A DNA stretch of 64,000 nucleotides, from contig OX453276.1 of assembly GCA_949710005.1 (NCBI GenBank), positions 15,524,633-15,588,632 on the forward strand, in the 5' to 3' direction. The notes beneath the pieces were generated by a model. The model was given only the letters and a program-made list of their open reading frames with translations. It ran no database searches and was not told the origin of the DNA. The first letter of the stretch is position 1, and each line of letters opens with the position of its first letter. Positions 54,077-63,363 of this stretch are shown here, piece after piece. The DNA is from Ricordea florida (lineage: Eukaryota; Cnidaria; Anthozoa; Corallimorpharia; Ricordeidae). Both the position numbers and the translations under genes were made by a program.

Positions 54077-54469
54077 CTAAAATAATTTACTAACCATATA
54101 ACCCAATGCCAGCATACCACCACCTACATATGCCATCTCCCCCATCTTTTGATTGCTACTAGGTATATAATAATCAGAGAATTTTGGTTCATGTGTCTGA
54201 CTATACAATTTCAAAGCTTCATCGGTATTTGAAATATTTTGTGAAGCTTGGTGTTTAGCATCCCGCTGTTGAGAGTACCAATCAATTAGATTCTGTCTCT
54301 TTTCCTGGTATGTAGCATAATCTTTTTGATATTTTTCTATTGCCTTATCGTGTCTTATTCGCTCCGCATCTGTTTTATCACCTGAGAGATATTTTGCAAG
54401 ATATGAGCCACCAACGAAGGTAGTTGCATTCAAAATAGCTCCACCAACCATCATTGCTATTGCTGCCAT
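54077..54469 (-). CDS. Polinton conserved small membrane protein (130 aa)
   Basis: N-terminal hydrophobic segment (AIAMMVGGAILNATTFVGGS), then a charged helix with ERIRHDKAIEKYQKDYATYQ and EKRQNLIDWYSQQRDAKHQ, and a C-terminal hydrophobic end (VGGGMLALGYMVSKLF). The R-H-D-x-A-hydrophobic-E pattern is one I associate with Polintons generally. The start is only ~6 bases after the upstream stop, with ATTAAAGATTT instead of a spaced TTTAAA box, so it may share the transcript of the 79-aa gene. Function not known. Confidence 0.7.
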   Translation of the reverse strand: MAAIAMMVGGAILNATTFVGGSYLAKYLSGDKTDAERIRHDKAIEKYQKDYATYQEKRQNLIDWYSQQRDAKHQASQNISNTDEALKLYSQTHEPKFSDYYIPSSNQKMGEMAYVGGGMLALGYMVSKLF

Positions 54470-54475
54470 AAATCT

Positions 54476-54715
54476 TTAATTTGGTAAAATCTTTTGATCC
54501 TCTAAATAAGTTTTTAGGTACATACTACCGGATAGGACAGCGACCCATTTAGCATAGTTTGTAATACTTGAGGAGGGATCGTTGATAAATGATTCTTTCA
54601 TAGCCTTTTTAGCTACATATCCAACTCCAGCGGCTAATCCAATAATTACGGCTGAATCGGTAACAGTTTTCACAAGTTTATTTTCAGTTGACATAATTTT
54701 ATTTTCAGTTGACAT
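54476..54715 (-). CDS. Polinton small membrane protein (79 aa)
   Basis: Two hydrophobic segments (SAVIIGLAAGVGYVAKKA and YAKWVAVLSGSMYLKTYL). The N-terminus is a 7-residue tandem repeat (MSTENKI MSTENKL) from a 21 nt duplication at the start codon. The TTTAAA box at 54741-54746 is 31 bp from the first ATG and 52 bp from the second, which favours the first. No homologue recognised. Confidence 0.65.
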   Translation of the reverse strand: MSTENKIMSTENKLVKTVTDSAVIIGLAAGVGYVAKKAMKESFINDPSSSITNYAKWVAVLSGSMYLKTYLEDQKILPN

Positions 54716-54740
54716 AATTTTATTGTGGGTAAATAAAATC

Positions 54741-54746
54741 TTTAAA
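54741..54746 (-). promoter_or_regulatory. TTTAAA box before the 79-aa gene
   Basis: 31 bp upstream; TTTAAAGATTT. Confidence 0.65.
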
Positions 54747-54755
54747 CTACTTTCC

Positions 54756-55172
54756 TCAGAGCATTACTATTTTCGGAGTTGGTTGAGGTGGTGGTTGGGT
54801 GGGTTGGGTAGGAATCTTTGAGGGTGGTGGTTGTGGTGGTTGGGTTGGTGGTTTTCTGTTTTTGTAATATCTCATAAACATGTCAACTGCAGTAAACCCT
54901 ATTCCAACAATAGATAACACAGTAGTAAAAGATAGCTCTGGAATCCAAGCCTTTGTATTTTCTTCTTCTGAATTTATATTTTCTTCCTGTTTAGTCTCCG
55001 CTTGTTCCTTTTCACGTTTCATTTCCCTAGCTAACGCTTCTTTAGCTTTTTTGTTATATTCTGCTAGTTTCTTACCGGCAGCGACCTTTTTAGGATCTTT
55101 CTCTTTAACAGCTTTCTTATTTTTAGTAGTAGGTGGATCCATTGTAATTTGTTCAACAACTTCTTCAGACAT
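54756..55172 (-). CDS. Polinton one-pass membrane protein with Pro-rich tail
   Basis: The frame can start at 55190, but the start at 55172 (MSEEVVEQ) fits better: the TTTAAA box at 55202-55207 is then 35 bp upstream, as for other genes. Lys/Glu-rich helix (residues ~20-65, AEYNKKAKEALAREMKREKE), one hydrophobic segment (FTTVLSIVGIGFTAVDMFM), then a tail of PP/QPP repeats. Probably a membrane or virion-surface protein; no domain known to me. Confidence 0.65.
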   Translation of the reverse strand: MSEEVVEQITMDPPTTKNKKAVKEKDPKKVAAGKKLAEYNKKAKEALAREMKREKEQAETKQEENINSEEENTKAWIPELSFTTVLSIVGIGFTAVDMFMRYYKNRKPPTQPPQPPPSKIPTQPTQPPPQPTPKIVML

Positions 55173-55201
55173 TATTATTTTATTTAACAAAGTGAAGAAT
55201 C

Positions 55202-55207
55202 TTTAAA
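55202..55207 (-). promoter_or_regulatory. TTTAAA box before the Pro-rich-tail gene
   Basis: 35 bp before the start at 55172; TTTAAAGATTC. It decides the start choice. Confidence 0.65.
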
Positions 55208-55723
55208 TCAGTTGTGCTCAGTGACCTGCTCAGTTTTGTTAGAATCCTCAGTATTTGTGTTTGAAACTTCTTGTATTTTGTTGATTTTAATGTGTTTTGC
55301 AACCTGAAATAGTCCACTAGCAAGTGCTACCAATCTTCCACCTTTTAATGCTAAGAGACCTACAAAGTTTGTAAGTTCACGATTAACCAACTCATCATTC
55401 TTCAAGTCTTTACAAAGCGCTTCTATGTCATCCACAGGAACCATGTAAGAAATGATATGAGAAACTAATTGAAGAGATGAATCTACTAATCCACCACTAA
55501 TTTTCTTACCTAATACTGTCTGATATCGATTACAATATTTTTCAACATCTTTTACCGCGAGTTTCTTGATATCACCTAGACTCATATCAACACCTAAATA
55601 TTCCTTTGTAGTTCCAAGAGATGCGAGAATAGCTAGTGATTCTTGTTTTATTTCAACATCATTATCTTTGGTCTCATCTTTTACATCAGGCTGTTCTTCC
55701 ATAAAATCTTCAACGCTTGTCAT
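55208..55723 (-). CDS. Polinton protein of unknown function (171 aa)
   Basis: Acidic N-terminus (VKDETKDNDVEIKQES), then a helical core: ILASLGTTKEYLGVDM, GLVDSSLQLVSHIISYMVP, DDIEALCKDLKNDELV, FVGLLALKGGRLVALASGLF. Charged Ser/Thr-rich C-terminus. Position between the ATPase and the membrane proteins suggests a virion component. TTTAAA box 37 bp upstream of the start. Not recognised; no relic was found in the window. Confidence 0.65.
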   Translation of the reverse strand: MTSVEDFMEEQPDVKDETKDNDVEIKQESLAILASLGTTKEYLGVDMSLGDIKKLAVKDVEKYCNRYQTVLGKKISGGLVDSSLQLVSHIISYMVPVDDIEALCKDLKNDELVNRELTNFVGLLALKGGRLVALASGLFQVAKHIKINKIQEVSNTNTEDSNKTEQVTEHN

Positions 55724-55754
55724 CTTTTAATTTTGTAAATAATACATAGATTCT

Positions 55755-55760
55755 TTTAAA
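55755..55760 (-). promoter_or_regulatory. TTTAAA box before the 171-aa gene
   Basis: 37 bp upstream; TTTAAAAGAATC. Overlaps the end of the ATPase gene. Confidence 0.6.
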
Positions 55761-56382
55761 TCACCGCAGGAATCTCTAAATAACATTGGAATGGATAACG
55801 TAAACACAAACAGAGTCTCGAATATTTTTCAGTTTTCAATATTTCTACAAACTTTTTACTAGTTTCAGAGTCTAAATCACCTCCATAATCTTCGAAAAGC
55901 ATCTTCATCCCCTTTTGTGATGGATTATGGAATGTAACCACACAAGCTACATTTTCACGGAATGGTTTTGCTATTGATGTTAATTGCTGAGTGAGAACCC
56001 ACACTGATAATCCATGATGCCTTCCAGAGAATGCTAGATCTATAAACTTGTTAGAGCGTTTCTTTAGATCTTTCGATACAGCACAGTCGTCTAAAATTAT
56101 TAGTGTATTTGTACCAGAGAACAAAGTTTGACAATCAGTTAATAACTCGTTAATCTCATCGCTGTTACTAGCATCTGGTGATAATACTAAGAAACGTTTA
56201 TCTCCGTGAGCAAATTTATGATAGGTTTTATTTTTAGAATAAGTCGGACATATGAGAACAATGTATTCAAACACTTTTTTGAATGCTCCTCTTAGCTGAT
56301 CCGTGAGATACTTTGTCTTTCCACAATTTGTTGGACCTGTTATAATACAATGAAAAGGAATTTTATCTCTCAATTCTTCCAT
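55756..56382 (-). CDS. Polinton DNA-packaging ATPase (A32/FtsK-HerA type)
   Basis: 208 residues, matching the size of viral packaging ATPases. Walker A GPTNCGKT at residues 16-23; Walker B LIILDDC at 94-100; then GLSVWVLTQQL at ~125-140, which fits the sensor segment after Walker B. Would pump DNA into the capsid. The start lies eight bases from the capsid stop, and there is no TTTAAA box at the usual distance, so it is probably expressed with the capsid gene or from a promoter within it. Confidence 0.9.
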   Translation of the reverse strand: MEELRDKIPFHCIITGPTNCGKTKYLTDQLRGAFKKVFEYIVLICPTYSKNKTYHKFAHGDKRFLVLSPDASNSDEINELLTDCQTLFSGTNTLIILDDCAVSKDLKKRSNKFIDLAFSGRHHGLSVWVLTQQLTSIAKPFRENVACVVTFHNPSQKGMKMLFEDYGGDLDSETSKKFVEILKTEKYSRLCLCLRYPFQCYLEIPAVI

Positions 56383-56389
56383 CTTTTAA

Positions 56390-57625
56390 CTAATACATGA
56401 TTGATCTTAAGTTTGAATTCATTATCTCCATCAACGCGTCGGCTACCACAAACATGTGACATGTGATATTTCCTGTTCCTCCAACTTGTCGTTTCATTTC
56501 AAGTTTTACTCCATCTCTCGTGTTGTTCAAGGCCATACCTCCACCATGAATACTATTGTCGGGGTGAGTTCTCAAGTCAATCCATAGAGCAAACTTGTCT
56601 GCATAAAAATCATTTAGCTTGACACCCTCTTTACCAAAACGCTTCTTTACCGAATCCCAGAAGTCTGACGGTTCCATTCCCTTGGAGTAGAGACGATTTG
56701 GTATACCGTCAACGTTAATCTTGATTGATGTAATATTCGGATTTACAAACTTTTCAGAATCTCGTGCTCCTCCACCGTATCCATCTGTGAACAAGCACAA
56801 TATCCCTGTCATTGATCTCCTAGGTATATTAATGTTCTCGTTTATGAAACTGTCATTAGGTTTGGAGATGGTAAAAGTTTTGTGGAGAAGTACATTCTCG
56901 TAAAAGAATACTTTACCAACCTGATAAGCTGACTGAGCCTCACTAGCTAAGTATTCACTTGAGATACAAGCATATTCCAACTCAAGGTTTGAGATTTTAT
57001 AAGATGGAGTTTTTACCGTGTCAGAATAAACAACAATATCGTAAACTGGGGCCAGTGTAATCTCAAAGATTAGTTGATGAGGTAACGCCTTTGGATAGAA
57101 AGCCCCATGCTTGCTGAGAATAGGATGGTTTAGTGGGATGCAGTACTTGGTGTTGTATACTGCTGCAACGACAACTTCCTTAGCATCTGAGGTTACCTTA
57201 TCACCTGCCTTTGTCCTAAGCTTCCTCATGTTTTCAGAAGAAATGCCTTGTTTTATTCTATTCTCACGATCTTCATCTGTTAAGTATAAGTCATGATAGG
57301 TTTTAAAGAGATCGTATCTTTGAGTATCCTGTAGTGTTTCTCCACCAAAAAGAACCCTGAGTCTGGATACAAGGTTACTACCTACATTATTCACAAGGGT
57401 ATTGTTAGCATGACCTTCAACAGTCAAGTCAAATAGTAGAGATACACTTCCAGGGACAATCACTACATTCTCGGAAAGTTTTGGAATATTTATATATAAG
57501 GTTTCTCCAGGACTAGCGGATGATGGATTTAGTGTAATTCGATTCAGTGACGATTCCGCTTTCAAACCAAGAGGCTCTAGTGGAATCCTGTTTGGATTAA
57601 TTTTTTCAGGTATAGCTTGTGACAT
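56390..57625 (-). CDS. Probable Polinton major capsid protein (411 aa)
   Basis: First gene of the minus-strand block. Beta-strand pattern in two halves: PGETLYINIPKLSENVVIVP and SVSLLFDLTVEG; SRLRVLFGGETLQDTQ; later IPRRSMTGILCLF, SIKINVDGIPNRLYSKGM, DKFALWIDLRTHPDNSIHGG, and a conserved C-terminal end (CHMFVVADALMEIM). Length is in the range of double jelly-roll proteins, and the gene abuts the packaging ATPase as in other Polintons; both support the call. No experimental or structural match could be made. A dead relative is at 16320-19770. TTTAAA box at 57655, 35 bp upstream, shared with integrase. Confidence 0.65.
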   Translation of the reverse strand: MSQAIPEKINPNRIPLEPLGLKAESSLNRITLNPSSASPGETLYINIPKLSENVVIVPGSVSLLFDLTVEGHANNTLVNNVGSNLVSRLRVLFGGETLQDTQRYDLFKTYHDLYLTDEDRENRIKQGISSENMRKLRTKAGDKVTSDAKEVVVAAVYNTKYCIPLNHPILSKHGAFYPKALPHQLIFEITLAPVYDIVVYSDTVKTPSYKISNLELEYACISSEYLASEAQSAYQVGKVFFYENVLLHKTFTISKPNDSFINENINIPRRSMTGILCLFTDGYGGGARDSEKFVNPNITSIKINVDGIPNRLYSKGMEPSDFWDSVKKRFGKEGVKLNDFYADKFALWIDLRTHPDNSIHGGGMALNNTRDGVKLEMKRQVGGTGNITCHMFVVADALMEIMNSNLRSIMY

Positions 57626-57654
57626 ATTTTATTTTAAGGATAGGTAGAATATTC

Positions 57655-57660
57655 TTTAAA
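57655..57660. promoter_or_regulatory. Shared TTTAAA box between capsid and integrase genes
   Basis: Palindromic box 35 bp before the capsid start (minus) and 20 bp before the integrase start (plus). It is the only TTTAAA in the 49-base divergent spacer. Confidence 0.6.
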
Positions 57661-57674
57661 TTAGTAACGAAAAC

Positions 57675-58649
57675 ATGCTATCAAAAATATATTATTCAAC
57701 TTATGGATATTGGAAAGGTTATTCTGCCATTCCTAAATTAGCTGAAAAAGCAAAAGTTAGTGAAGATGAGGCTAAACGATGGCTTGAGAAACAGGCTCTA
57801 TGGCAAATCTATCTACCAGCTCCAAAGTATATCCCTAGACCGCACTGGACTGTGGATAAACCGAATCAGATTCACCAAGCAGATCTATTATTTTTACCAC
57901 ATGATAGAGTAGGAAGAAAGACATATCGATATGCTTTGGTTGTGATTGATATAGCTAGTCGATACAAAGATGCTGAACCATTAACATCAAAAGAAAGTCA
58001 TGAGGTATCCAAAGCCTTCATTAATATTTACTCCAGAAAGTTAAAATATCCTAAAAAATTAATTGTTGATCCTGGAAGAGAATTTATGGGAGATGTAACA
58101 AAACTTATGAACATACATAATGTAACCATCCAGAGAAGTGAAGCTGGAAACCATAGAGCTCAAGCATTTGTTGAAAGAGCAAATAGAACATTATCAGAAA
58201 AACTATTTAGTCATCAATATACACAAGAAATGATTAATGATAATCGATCTAGAGTATGGGTGAAACGATTACCAGCTATTTTGAAAACTTTGAATAGTGT
58301 ACCAACGAGAATAACTGGGGAAGAGCCTGTAAAAGCTATAAGAATGAAAGAGGTTGATATTGATCCTCTAAAGTATAAGCGAGTTGTTGGACTTGATGAG
58401 GTGAGGCTGCCGCTTGGGGTCAGGGTTAGATACTTACTCGCTCCGGGTGAACTTGAGGGTGGTGAACGAAGACGAGCTACGGATCCTATTTGGAGTATTC
58501 AGGTTTATGATATATCACGTAGTGTGGTTTCATCTAATCAGCCAGTGTTGTATTATTTACTAGATGGACCGAGGCGTGGTTTTGTGAGGGAAGAGCTTCA
58601 GGTTGTACCAGAAGATACCGAACTCCCACCCAATTTTGTCTTGAAATGA
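57675..58649 (+). CDS. Polinton DDE integrase
   Basis: 324 residues. N-terminal HTH-like region (IPKLAEKAKVSEDEAKRWLE), retroviral-type catalytic core with D70 (HQADLLF), D132 (IVDPGREF) and E167 (AFVERANRTL), spacing D-x61-D-x34-E, and a C-terminal beta domain (GPRRGFVREELQVV). Inserts the element, using the TIR ends. Start is divergent from the capsid gene, 49 bases apart, around one palindromic TTTAAA box (57655). Its stop and that of the polymerase are separated by one base. Full length and all catalytic residues kept. Confidence 0.95.
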   Translation: MLSKIYYSTYGYWKGYSAIPKLAEKAKVSEDEAKRWLEKQALWQIYLPAPKYIPRPHWTVDKPNQIHQADLLFLPHDRVGRKTYRYALVVIDIASRYKDAEPLTSKESHEVSKAFINIYSRKLKYPKKLIVDPGREFMGDVTKLMNIHNVTIQRSEAGNHRAQAFVERANRTLSEKLFSHQYTQEMINDNRSRVWVKRLPAILKTLNSVPTRITGEEPVKAIRMKEVDIDPLKYKRVVGLDEVRLPLGVRVRYLLAPGELEGGERRRATDPIWSIQVYDISRSVVSSNQPVLYYLLDGPRRGFVREELQVVPEDTELPPNFVLK

Positions 58650-58650
58650 G

Positions 58651-61600
58651 CTAATACAAAGGCTCTGTGTGAATTCCATCGGCTGCCACTATTCGTTTAT
58701 CGTAGTAGGCGCTCAATCCTAATTTATTTTGAGTGTATGTTACAATTTGATTATTGTTAACTCTAAAGCCGGTATTTTGCACTTTATCTTTCGCCCCGTT
58801 CAAAGCTTCGTAGTATCGATCCCATGTCATATTATTTTGCTTTCTGGAGGTCCCTTTGCAACTAAACTTTGTTTTTCCGTTCGGGTCTTCGGCGTAATAA
58901 CATTTTGGTGCAAGAGCAATCATTCGGACCCCCTTAAACACCAGCTTGAACAGCCCGGGTGTCTTGTCGTGGTATTTTGAGGTTGATAGGAATTTTTCTT
59001 TCCCTCCACTAAAGTATTCTTTTTGTAGTTCAGGTTTTATAATCTTGTCAAAATTTTCATCCGAAAGAGCTATGTACAGGCTATCGGTGTCCATTTGAAT
59101 TAGTTCAAAATCACTTCGATCGACATATTTATCAAGGAAGTCGTGGTAAAACTGCAACATGCGAAGTTTAGCCAGTTGATATACAGCTATACCACACTGA
59201 TAGGGACGGTTTATCATGACCTGACGCTTTCTTTCTTTTAATTCATATGTTTCATTGATTACTTCCAGATCCTCAAAGAAGGGACTGCGGAAGGCTTTAT
59301 CAACCTCTACCTCGTCTTTAGTATATCTTGTTTTTGTGTGTCGTTCGAGATCTTCTATCATTTTACCATAAAAAGAGTTCCCTTTTAGTTTGTAAGTATC
59401 CCCCAGTTCTTTACAACCTTCATACTTGGAATTCAGTTTTTCAATCAACACTTGAAGGTCTTTGTTCTCTTCAATCAAGGGGACTATAGAAGGGAATTGT
59501 TTTAATTCATTAATAATGGTGTCGACATCATCTCTCTTGTTGTCATTAACAGCTTCACGTAACTTTGCGGTCATAACCTCGATATCACCATTTCTTCGAG
59601 CGCTACTAACTTCGTCTGGGAACCATTTAAAAGGTCTTCCTGATACATATTTTAAAATCTTGTGTACAGCTGTTACCTCTAAACCATGGTTAAGATACCA
59701 TTTCAGTAGGGGTGTATATATCAAGATCTTCTTTGCCTTAGTCACCCCAAGCAATTTTTTAGTACCTTTTAGAGTTTTTCTTCCAGTGTCTTTTTGGTAT
59801 TGTTTCATATGTTCAGGGACTAGATCTTCAGGAATACTATCTACAACAAACAACGGTGAAAACTCTTCAAATTTCTCTCTGAGATTGTTAGGTACATGGA
59901 TATCCACTTGACAAAATCCGAAAAGGTTGTTAGCGAGAATGTCTTCACAAACCTTGTTAACGTATTCAGGATCTTTTGGATTTTCAGCCTCAATGAATTC
60001 CTCTTTACCACAGGGCATTTCTTTACCCGAGCAGTCCAGATATAAACTGTTTGCATCATAACCACCGACAGACTTGCAAGTTTTTGGGTCTTTATATTTA
60101 TGGGGGCGAATCTTTGTCTTATCTTTCTCTGCATAGCGGGTAAACACAATACTAGGCCCTCCAACCATACCTGTTTTCAAGAGTTCATAAGACTTGTTTT
60201 TAGGACATTCTGTACATTCTTTCCTTACCTTGGAGCACTCTTTACAATCCTTTTTATTACAAGTCTTAGCGCATTTGTGAAAGCAAGGTTTACCTGGAGC
60301 ATATAATGCAGGCTCGTCTCTCTTATTCTTTTTTATGGCTTTATTAAGCACATACATCATTGAGATACCTGGGATAGATACAGCATCTTTTAATATATCA
60401 ATTTCATCTGGGTAATATTGCTCCCGTGTCTTTTCCAAAGCTTCTACGAAAGGTACAACGTCAGCTAGGTTATACTCCCTCAACCAATCCATCATGGTAA
60501 CACAACCCCTCTTTTGAAATTCGATCTTAAATTCTTCATATTCTTGATGGGTCACTGTGATTTTCTGATGGAGGCTTGAGTAAAAGTCTTTATATTCCAC
60601 AGGGCCTACGTGAGAAAGCTTCTCATAACTATCCAACCATTCATAAGGAAAGACAAGTTTTTGTACTGCACAATTATTTGCTTTACACCACTTATCAAAA
60701 GATAGTCCGGGGGCTAAGTAGGACATCACATCTAAAAATTTAAAATGGTCAGTTGTCAGGAACATATACCTATTCTCTTTCTTTGCCACAAAAATCTCTC
60801 CAGCTTGTTTGGTCATGTGTTTTATAAAATGTTTTTTGATCATATTAACATCATACTTCCCACTATTGAACCCTAAAACAGGAACTTGATTACACCACTT
60901 TCTGTACTGCTCTAGCACGTTCTTAGGGATAGAATCTTCATTGGGAAGCTGGTATTCTTTTACAACTTTTTCTATGATGGCTTTCCGACGGTGTTCTAAA
61001 TCTTTAATAAAGTCTTTTATAAGTTCTTCAGGGTTTGAGTTTACAAGAAAGGTGGGTTCGTTTGTAAAATTATCGATGATAGCAACACTAACTGGAATAT
61101 GTTTGTTACTGAAAGTCAGGTCGGCAGTCATCTGTTGAGAAATTTTTAGGAGCGATGCTTCAAAATCGTAAACAATAAAATATGGGTATGGGGTAAATTT
61201 CTTTTCAAGTATCATATCACTTAATTCAGGTTTTTCATGCTCCCAAACCGATACAACATTATACCCCAAGTCTTTGATCATCTTTTCCATTTTGAGAGTT
61301 TCATTATATCTCTTTTCATCGTCACTTGAACAGGGGCAGCCGTGCCATTTACACCCATAGAATTGAAAAACTGTCCTAGTCTCCGGCTCGTATCCATCAA
61401 CCAAAATCTCCTTTTTACCTTTCTTCACACACCGCTCGCCCCCATGCCCACAGAGAGCGTGATGGATGTGTTTACCTCTAGTCTTAGACTGCGCTTCGAT
61501 CCATCGGCACCCCGCGTAACTAAATTGGGTATTACCTCCATAAAACACCTTTTCTGAACTGTTCATTATGTGTTTGAACTTTTCCCCTTTGAATATCAAT

Positions 61601-63363
61601 TGTGTCATTCCTCCCGAACATCTTTTTTCTGTGATGTGTCTATTGTAATTATCATGTCTGTTAAATCTTTGCTCACACCCAGAACATTCCCAGAGTTCAG
61701 TTAGAAGATTTATATCCTTGATGTAGAAACAGTGACCATTATAGAGTCCGATATCTAAACATAGTAAATTCTTTTTGAGCCGGTCTTTACCGTACACTAG
61801 TCTCCAAACCTTTTGGTTTTTTGGTTCGTATACACGGATGTTAACAGAAAACCTCTTAGCGATACCCTCAAGTTCAACAAATTTCATTCCCTCCACATGT
61901 TTAACTTTCATTCTTGGTGTCTTGTAAAAATCTCGGGCCAGTTTTAGTGCCTTTCTGGTAGTATCCTTGGCGGGTCTAGGGGTTTTATCGCGATGATAGG
62001 CAAAGTGAATTGCAAGACATCTCCAAAAACAGAGCTTGTCATCATTACTATCAATGGCGTGAATGCATTTCTTGTTACGTATCCAATCTGGTAAGGGTCC
62101 ACACCCCATTAGAGGCTCATTGCTATGAATGACTCTTATCGTAATCCTAGTAAACTCAACCCTCCCTTGGTATACGCCTGGGTTTTCAACAACCTCTGTT
62201 GCCGGCAGGTACGCGCTACTCCACACTTCGGCATTCTCCAAATCTAACCTTTTGGTCTCGCACCTTTCGATATAAGCCTCTATTTCTGATAAACTTGTAA
62301 AAGTCCCCTCCCCACGAAGGGTTTTCTCATAAGTAACTATTTCTCCACTCCCACGATGAATTCTAGCCGTAAAACTATAAACAATCTTTGAACGCATCTC
62401 TATGTCCGGTTTGAGTTTGTTAAAAATCATTTTTGATAAGTCATTATTCAGATCAGCATTAACTTCGTGGCGATTTGGATTTGGTGGGGTTTGTTCTTCC
62501 CTTTCGTCCAATTCAGCATTAACCTCATTGCGATTTGGATTTGGTGGGGTTTGTGCCTCCCTTTCGTCAAATTCATCTCTCACACTCTCAGATATACGGG
62601 TTGGTGTGTTATTAGTAAGTTCGGAGTTATTTTTATTGATGAGATCCTCAAGCTCTTCACGTAAATACTTAACTCGGTCCACCACTTTCAATGTCTTATT
62701 CTTTATCCAATTAAACGTGTTGTTCATTGTTTGGGGGATGGCGTTCACTAACCGCTTGCCACTATCTATGAAACTAGATACGATATTTTTTGGTTTTTTC
62801 GGCTGATCTGGGATATTTTTTCTAGGGGCTGGGATGGGTTGGGATTTAGGAAGTTTGGTACGTGGGGCTGGAATGGGTCTTTGCGATTGGATGGGGATAT
62901 TAGTTCTAGTGGGTGGGATAAGTCTTTGCGGCTGGTCTGTGATATTATTTCTATGGGTAGTACCTGATTCTTTGAGGGGTCTGACTATAAGTAGTGTTGG
63001 GGGTCGCAGTTTGGTTGGTTCAGCTTTTTTAATACTTGGTGGCGGTGTTGGTGGTGGTGGTGGTGTTGGTGGTGGTGTTGTTGTTGGTGTTGTTGTTTCG
63101 ATTAGTTCATCTTTAGGTACTTGTGGTTGTGTTAGAGCTTTGATTAGATCATCTCTAAGCAATTTATAATATCCTTTAATACCACGCTCTTTGGCAAGTT
63201 GTTTCAGTTGTTTCACAGATTGTTTGTTAATTAAGATTGGTTTAAATTTGACCCCGCTTTTTATCAACTCTTTGATGAGGTCTGCTTTACGCAATTTATG
63301 ATATCCTTTAATACCCCGCTCTTTAGCAAGTTGTTTCAGTTGTTTCACGGTTTGCTGTTCCAT
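58651..63363 (-). CDS. polB: Polinton protein-primed DNA polymerase B with SAP-like, OTU-like and nuclease-like regions
   Basis: 1570 residues. Two SAP/Rho-N-like repeats at 1-34 and 46-78; Pro-rich linker ~90-190; two DERE-x-QTPPNPNR repeats at ~265-305; OTU-like region ~430-550 (DDKLCFWRC, C445; NGHCFYI, H544); Cys/His cluster 560-582; endonuclease-like DGYEPETRTVFQFYGCKWHG ~656-675. Exonuclease: Exo I YDFEAS (732-737), Exo II GKYDVN (835-840), Exo III near Y964/D968. A Cys-rich insertion lies at 1027-1053. Polymerase: motif A YDANSLY (1102-1108), motif B KLKGNSFYGK, motif C MDTDSLY (1424-1430). Replicates element DNA, probably from a terminal protein. Starts within the TIR, TTTAAA box 28 bp upstream. 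Confidence 0.95.
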   Translation of the reverse strand: MEQQTVKQLKQLAKERGIKGYHKLRKADLIKELIKSGVKFKPILINKQSVKQLKQLAKERGIKGYYKLLRDDLIKALTQPQVPKDELIETTTPTTTPPPTPPPPPTPPPSIKKAEPTKLRPPTLLIVRPLKESGTTHRNNITDQPQRLIPPTRTNIPIQSQRPIPAPRTKLPKSQPIPAPRKNIPDQPKKPKNIVSSFIDSGKRLVNAIPQTMNNTFNWIKNKTLKVVDRVKYLREELEDLINKNNSELTNNTPTRISESVRDEFDEREAQTPPNPNRNEVNAELDEREEQTPPNPNRHEVNADLNNDLSKMIFNKLKPDIEMRSKIVYSFTARIHRGSGEIVTYEKTLRGEGTFTSLSEIEAYIERCETKRLDLENAEVWSSAYLPATEVVENPGVYQGRVEFTRITIRVIHSNEPLMGCGPLPDWIRNKKCIHAIDSNDDKLCFWRCLAIHFAYHRDKTPRPAKDTTRKALKLARDFYKTPRMKVKHVEGMKFVELEGIAKRFSVNIRVYEPKNQKVWRLVYGKDRLKKNLLCLDIGLYNGHCFYIKDINLLTELWECSGCEQRFNRHDNYNRHITEKRCSGGMTQLIFKGEKFKHIMNSSEKVFYGGNTQFSYAGCRWIEAQSKTRGKHIHHALCGHGGERCVKKGKKEILVDGYEPETRTVFQFYGCKWHGCPCSSDDEKRYNETLKMEKMIKDLGYNVVSVWEHEKPELSDMILEKKFTPYPYFIVYDFEASLLKISQQMTADLTFSNKHIPVSVAIIDNFTNEPTFLVNSNPEELIKDFIKDLEHRRKAIIEKVVKEYQLPNEDSIPKNVLEQYRKWCNQVPVLGFNSGKYDVNMIKKHFIKHMTKQAGEIFVAKKENRYMFLTTDHFKFLDVMSYLAPGLSFDKWCKANNCAVQKLVFPYEWLDSYEKLSHVGPVEYKDFYSSLHQKITVTHQEYEEFKIEFQKRGCVTMMDWLREYNLADVVPFVEALEKTREQYYPDEIDILKDAVSIPGISMMYVLNKAIKKNKRDEPALYAPGKPCFHKCAKTCNKKDCKECSKVRKECTECPKNKSYELLKTGMVGGPSIVFTRYAEKDKTKIRPHKYKDPKTCKSVGGYDANSLYLDCSGKEMPCGKEEFIEAENPKDPEYVNKVCEDILANNLFGFCQVDIHVPNNLREKFEEFSPLFVVDSIPEDLVPEHMKQYQKDTGRKTLKGTKKLLGVTKAKKILIYTPLLKWYLNHGLEVTAVHKILKYVSGRPFKWFPDEVSSARRNGDIEVMTAKLREAVNDNKRDDVDTIINELKQFPSIVPLIEENKDLQVLIEKLNSKYEGCKELGDTYKLKGNSFYGKMIEDLERHTKTRYTKDEVEVDKAFRSPFFEDLEVINETYELKERKRQVMINRPYQCGIAVYQLAKLRMLQFYHDFLDKYVDRSDFELIQMDTDSLYIALSDENFDKIIKPELQKEYFSGGKEKFLSTSKYHDKTPGLFKLVFKGVRMIALAPKCYYAEDPNGKTKFSCKGTSRKQNNMTWDRYYEALNGAKDKVQNTGFRVNNNQIVTYTQNKLGLSAYYDKRIVAADGIHTEPLY

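Noticed and set aside
54582..55206. Plus-strand frames across the Polinton structural genes
   Set aside because: They are antisense shadows of the minus-strand genes and lack promoter boxes in the right place.
62402..63169. Long plus-strand frames antisense to the polymerase N-terminus
   Set aside because: They mirror the Pro-rich and repeat regions of the polymerase and have no domain of their own.
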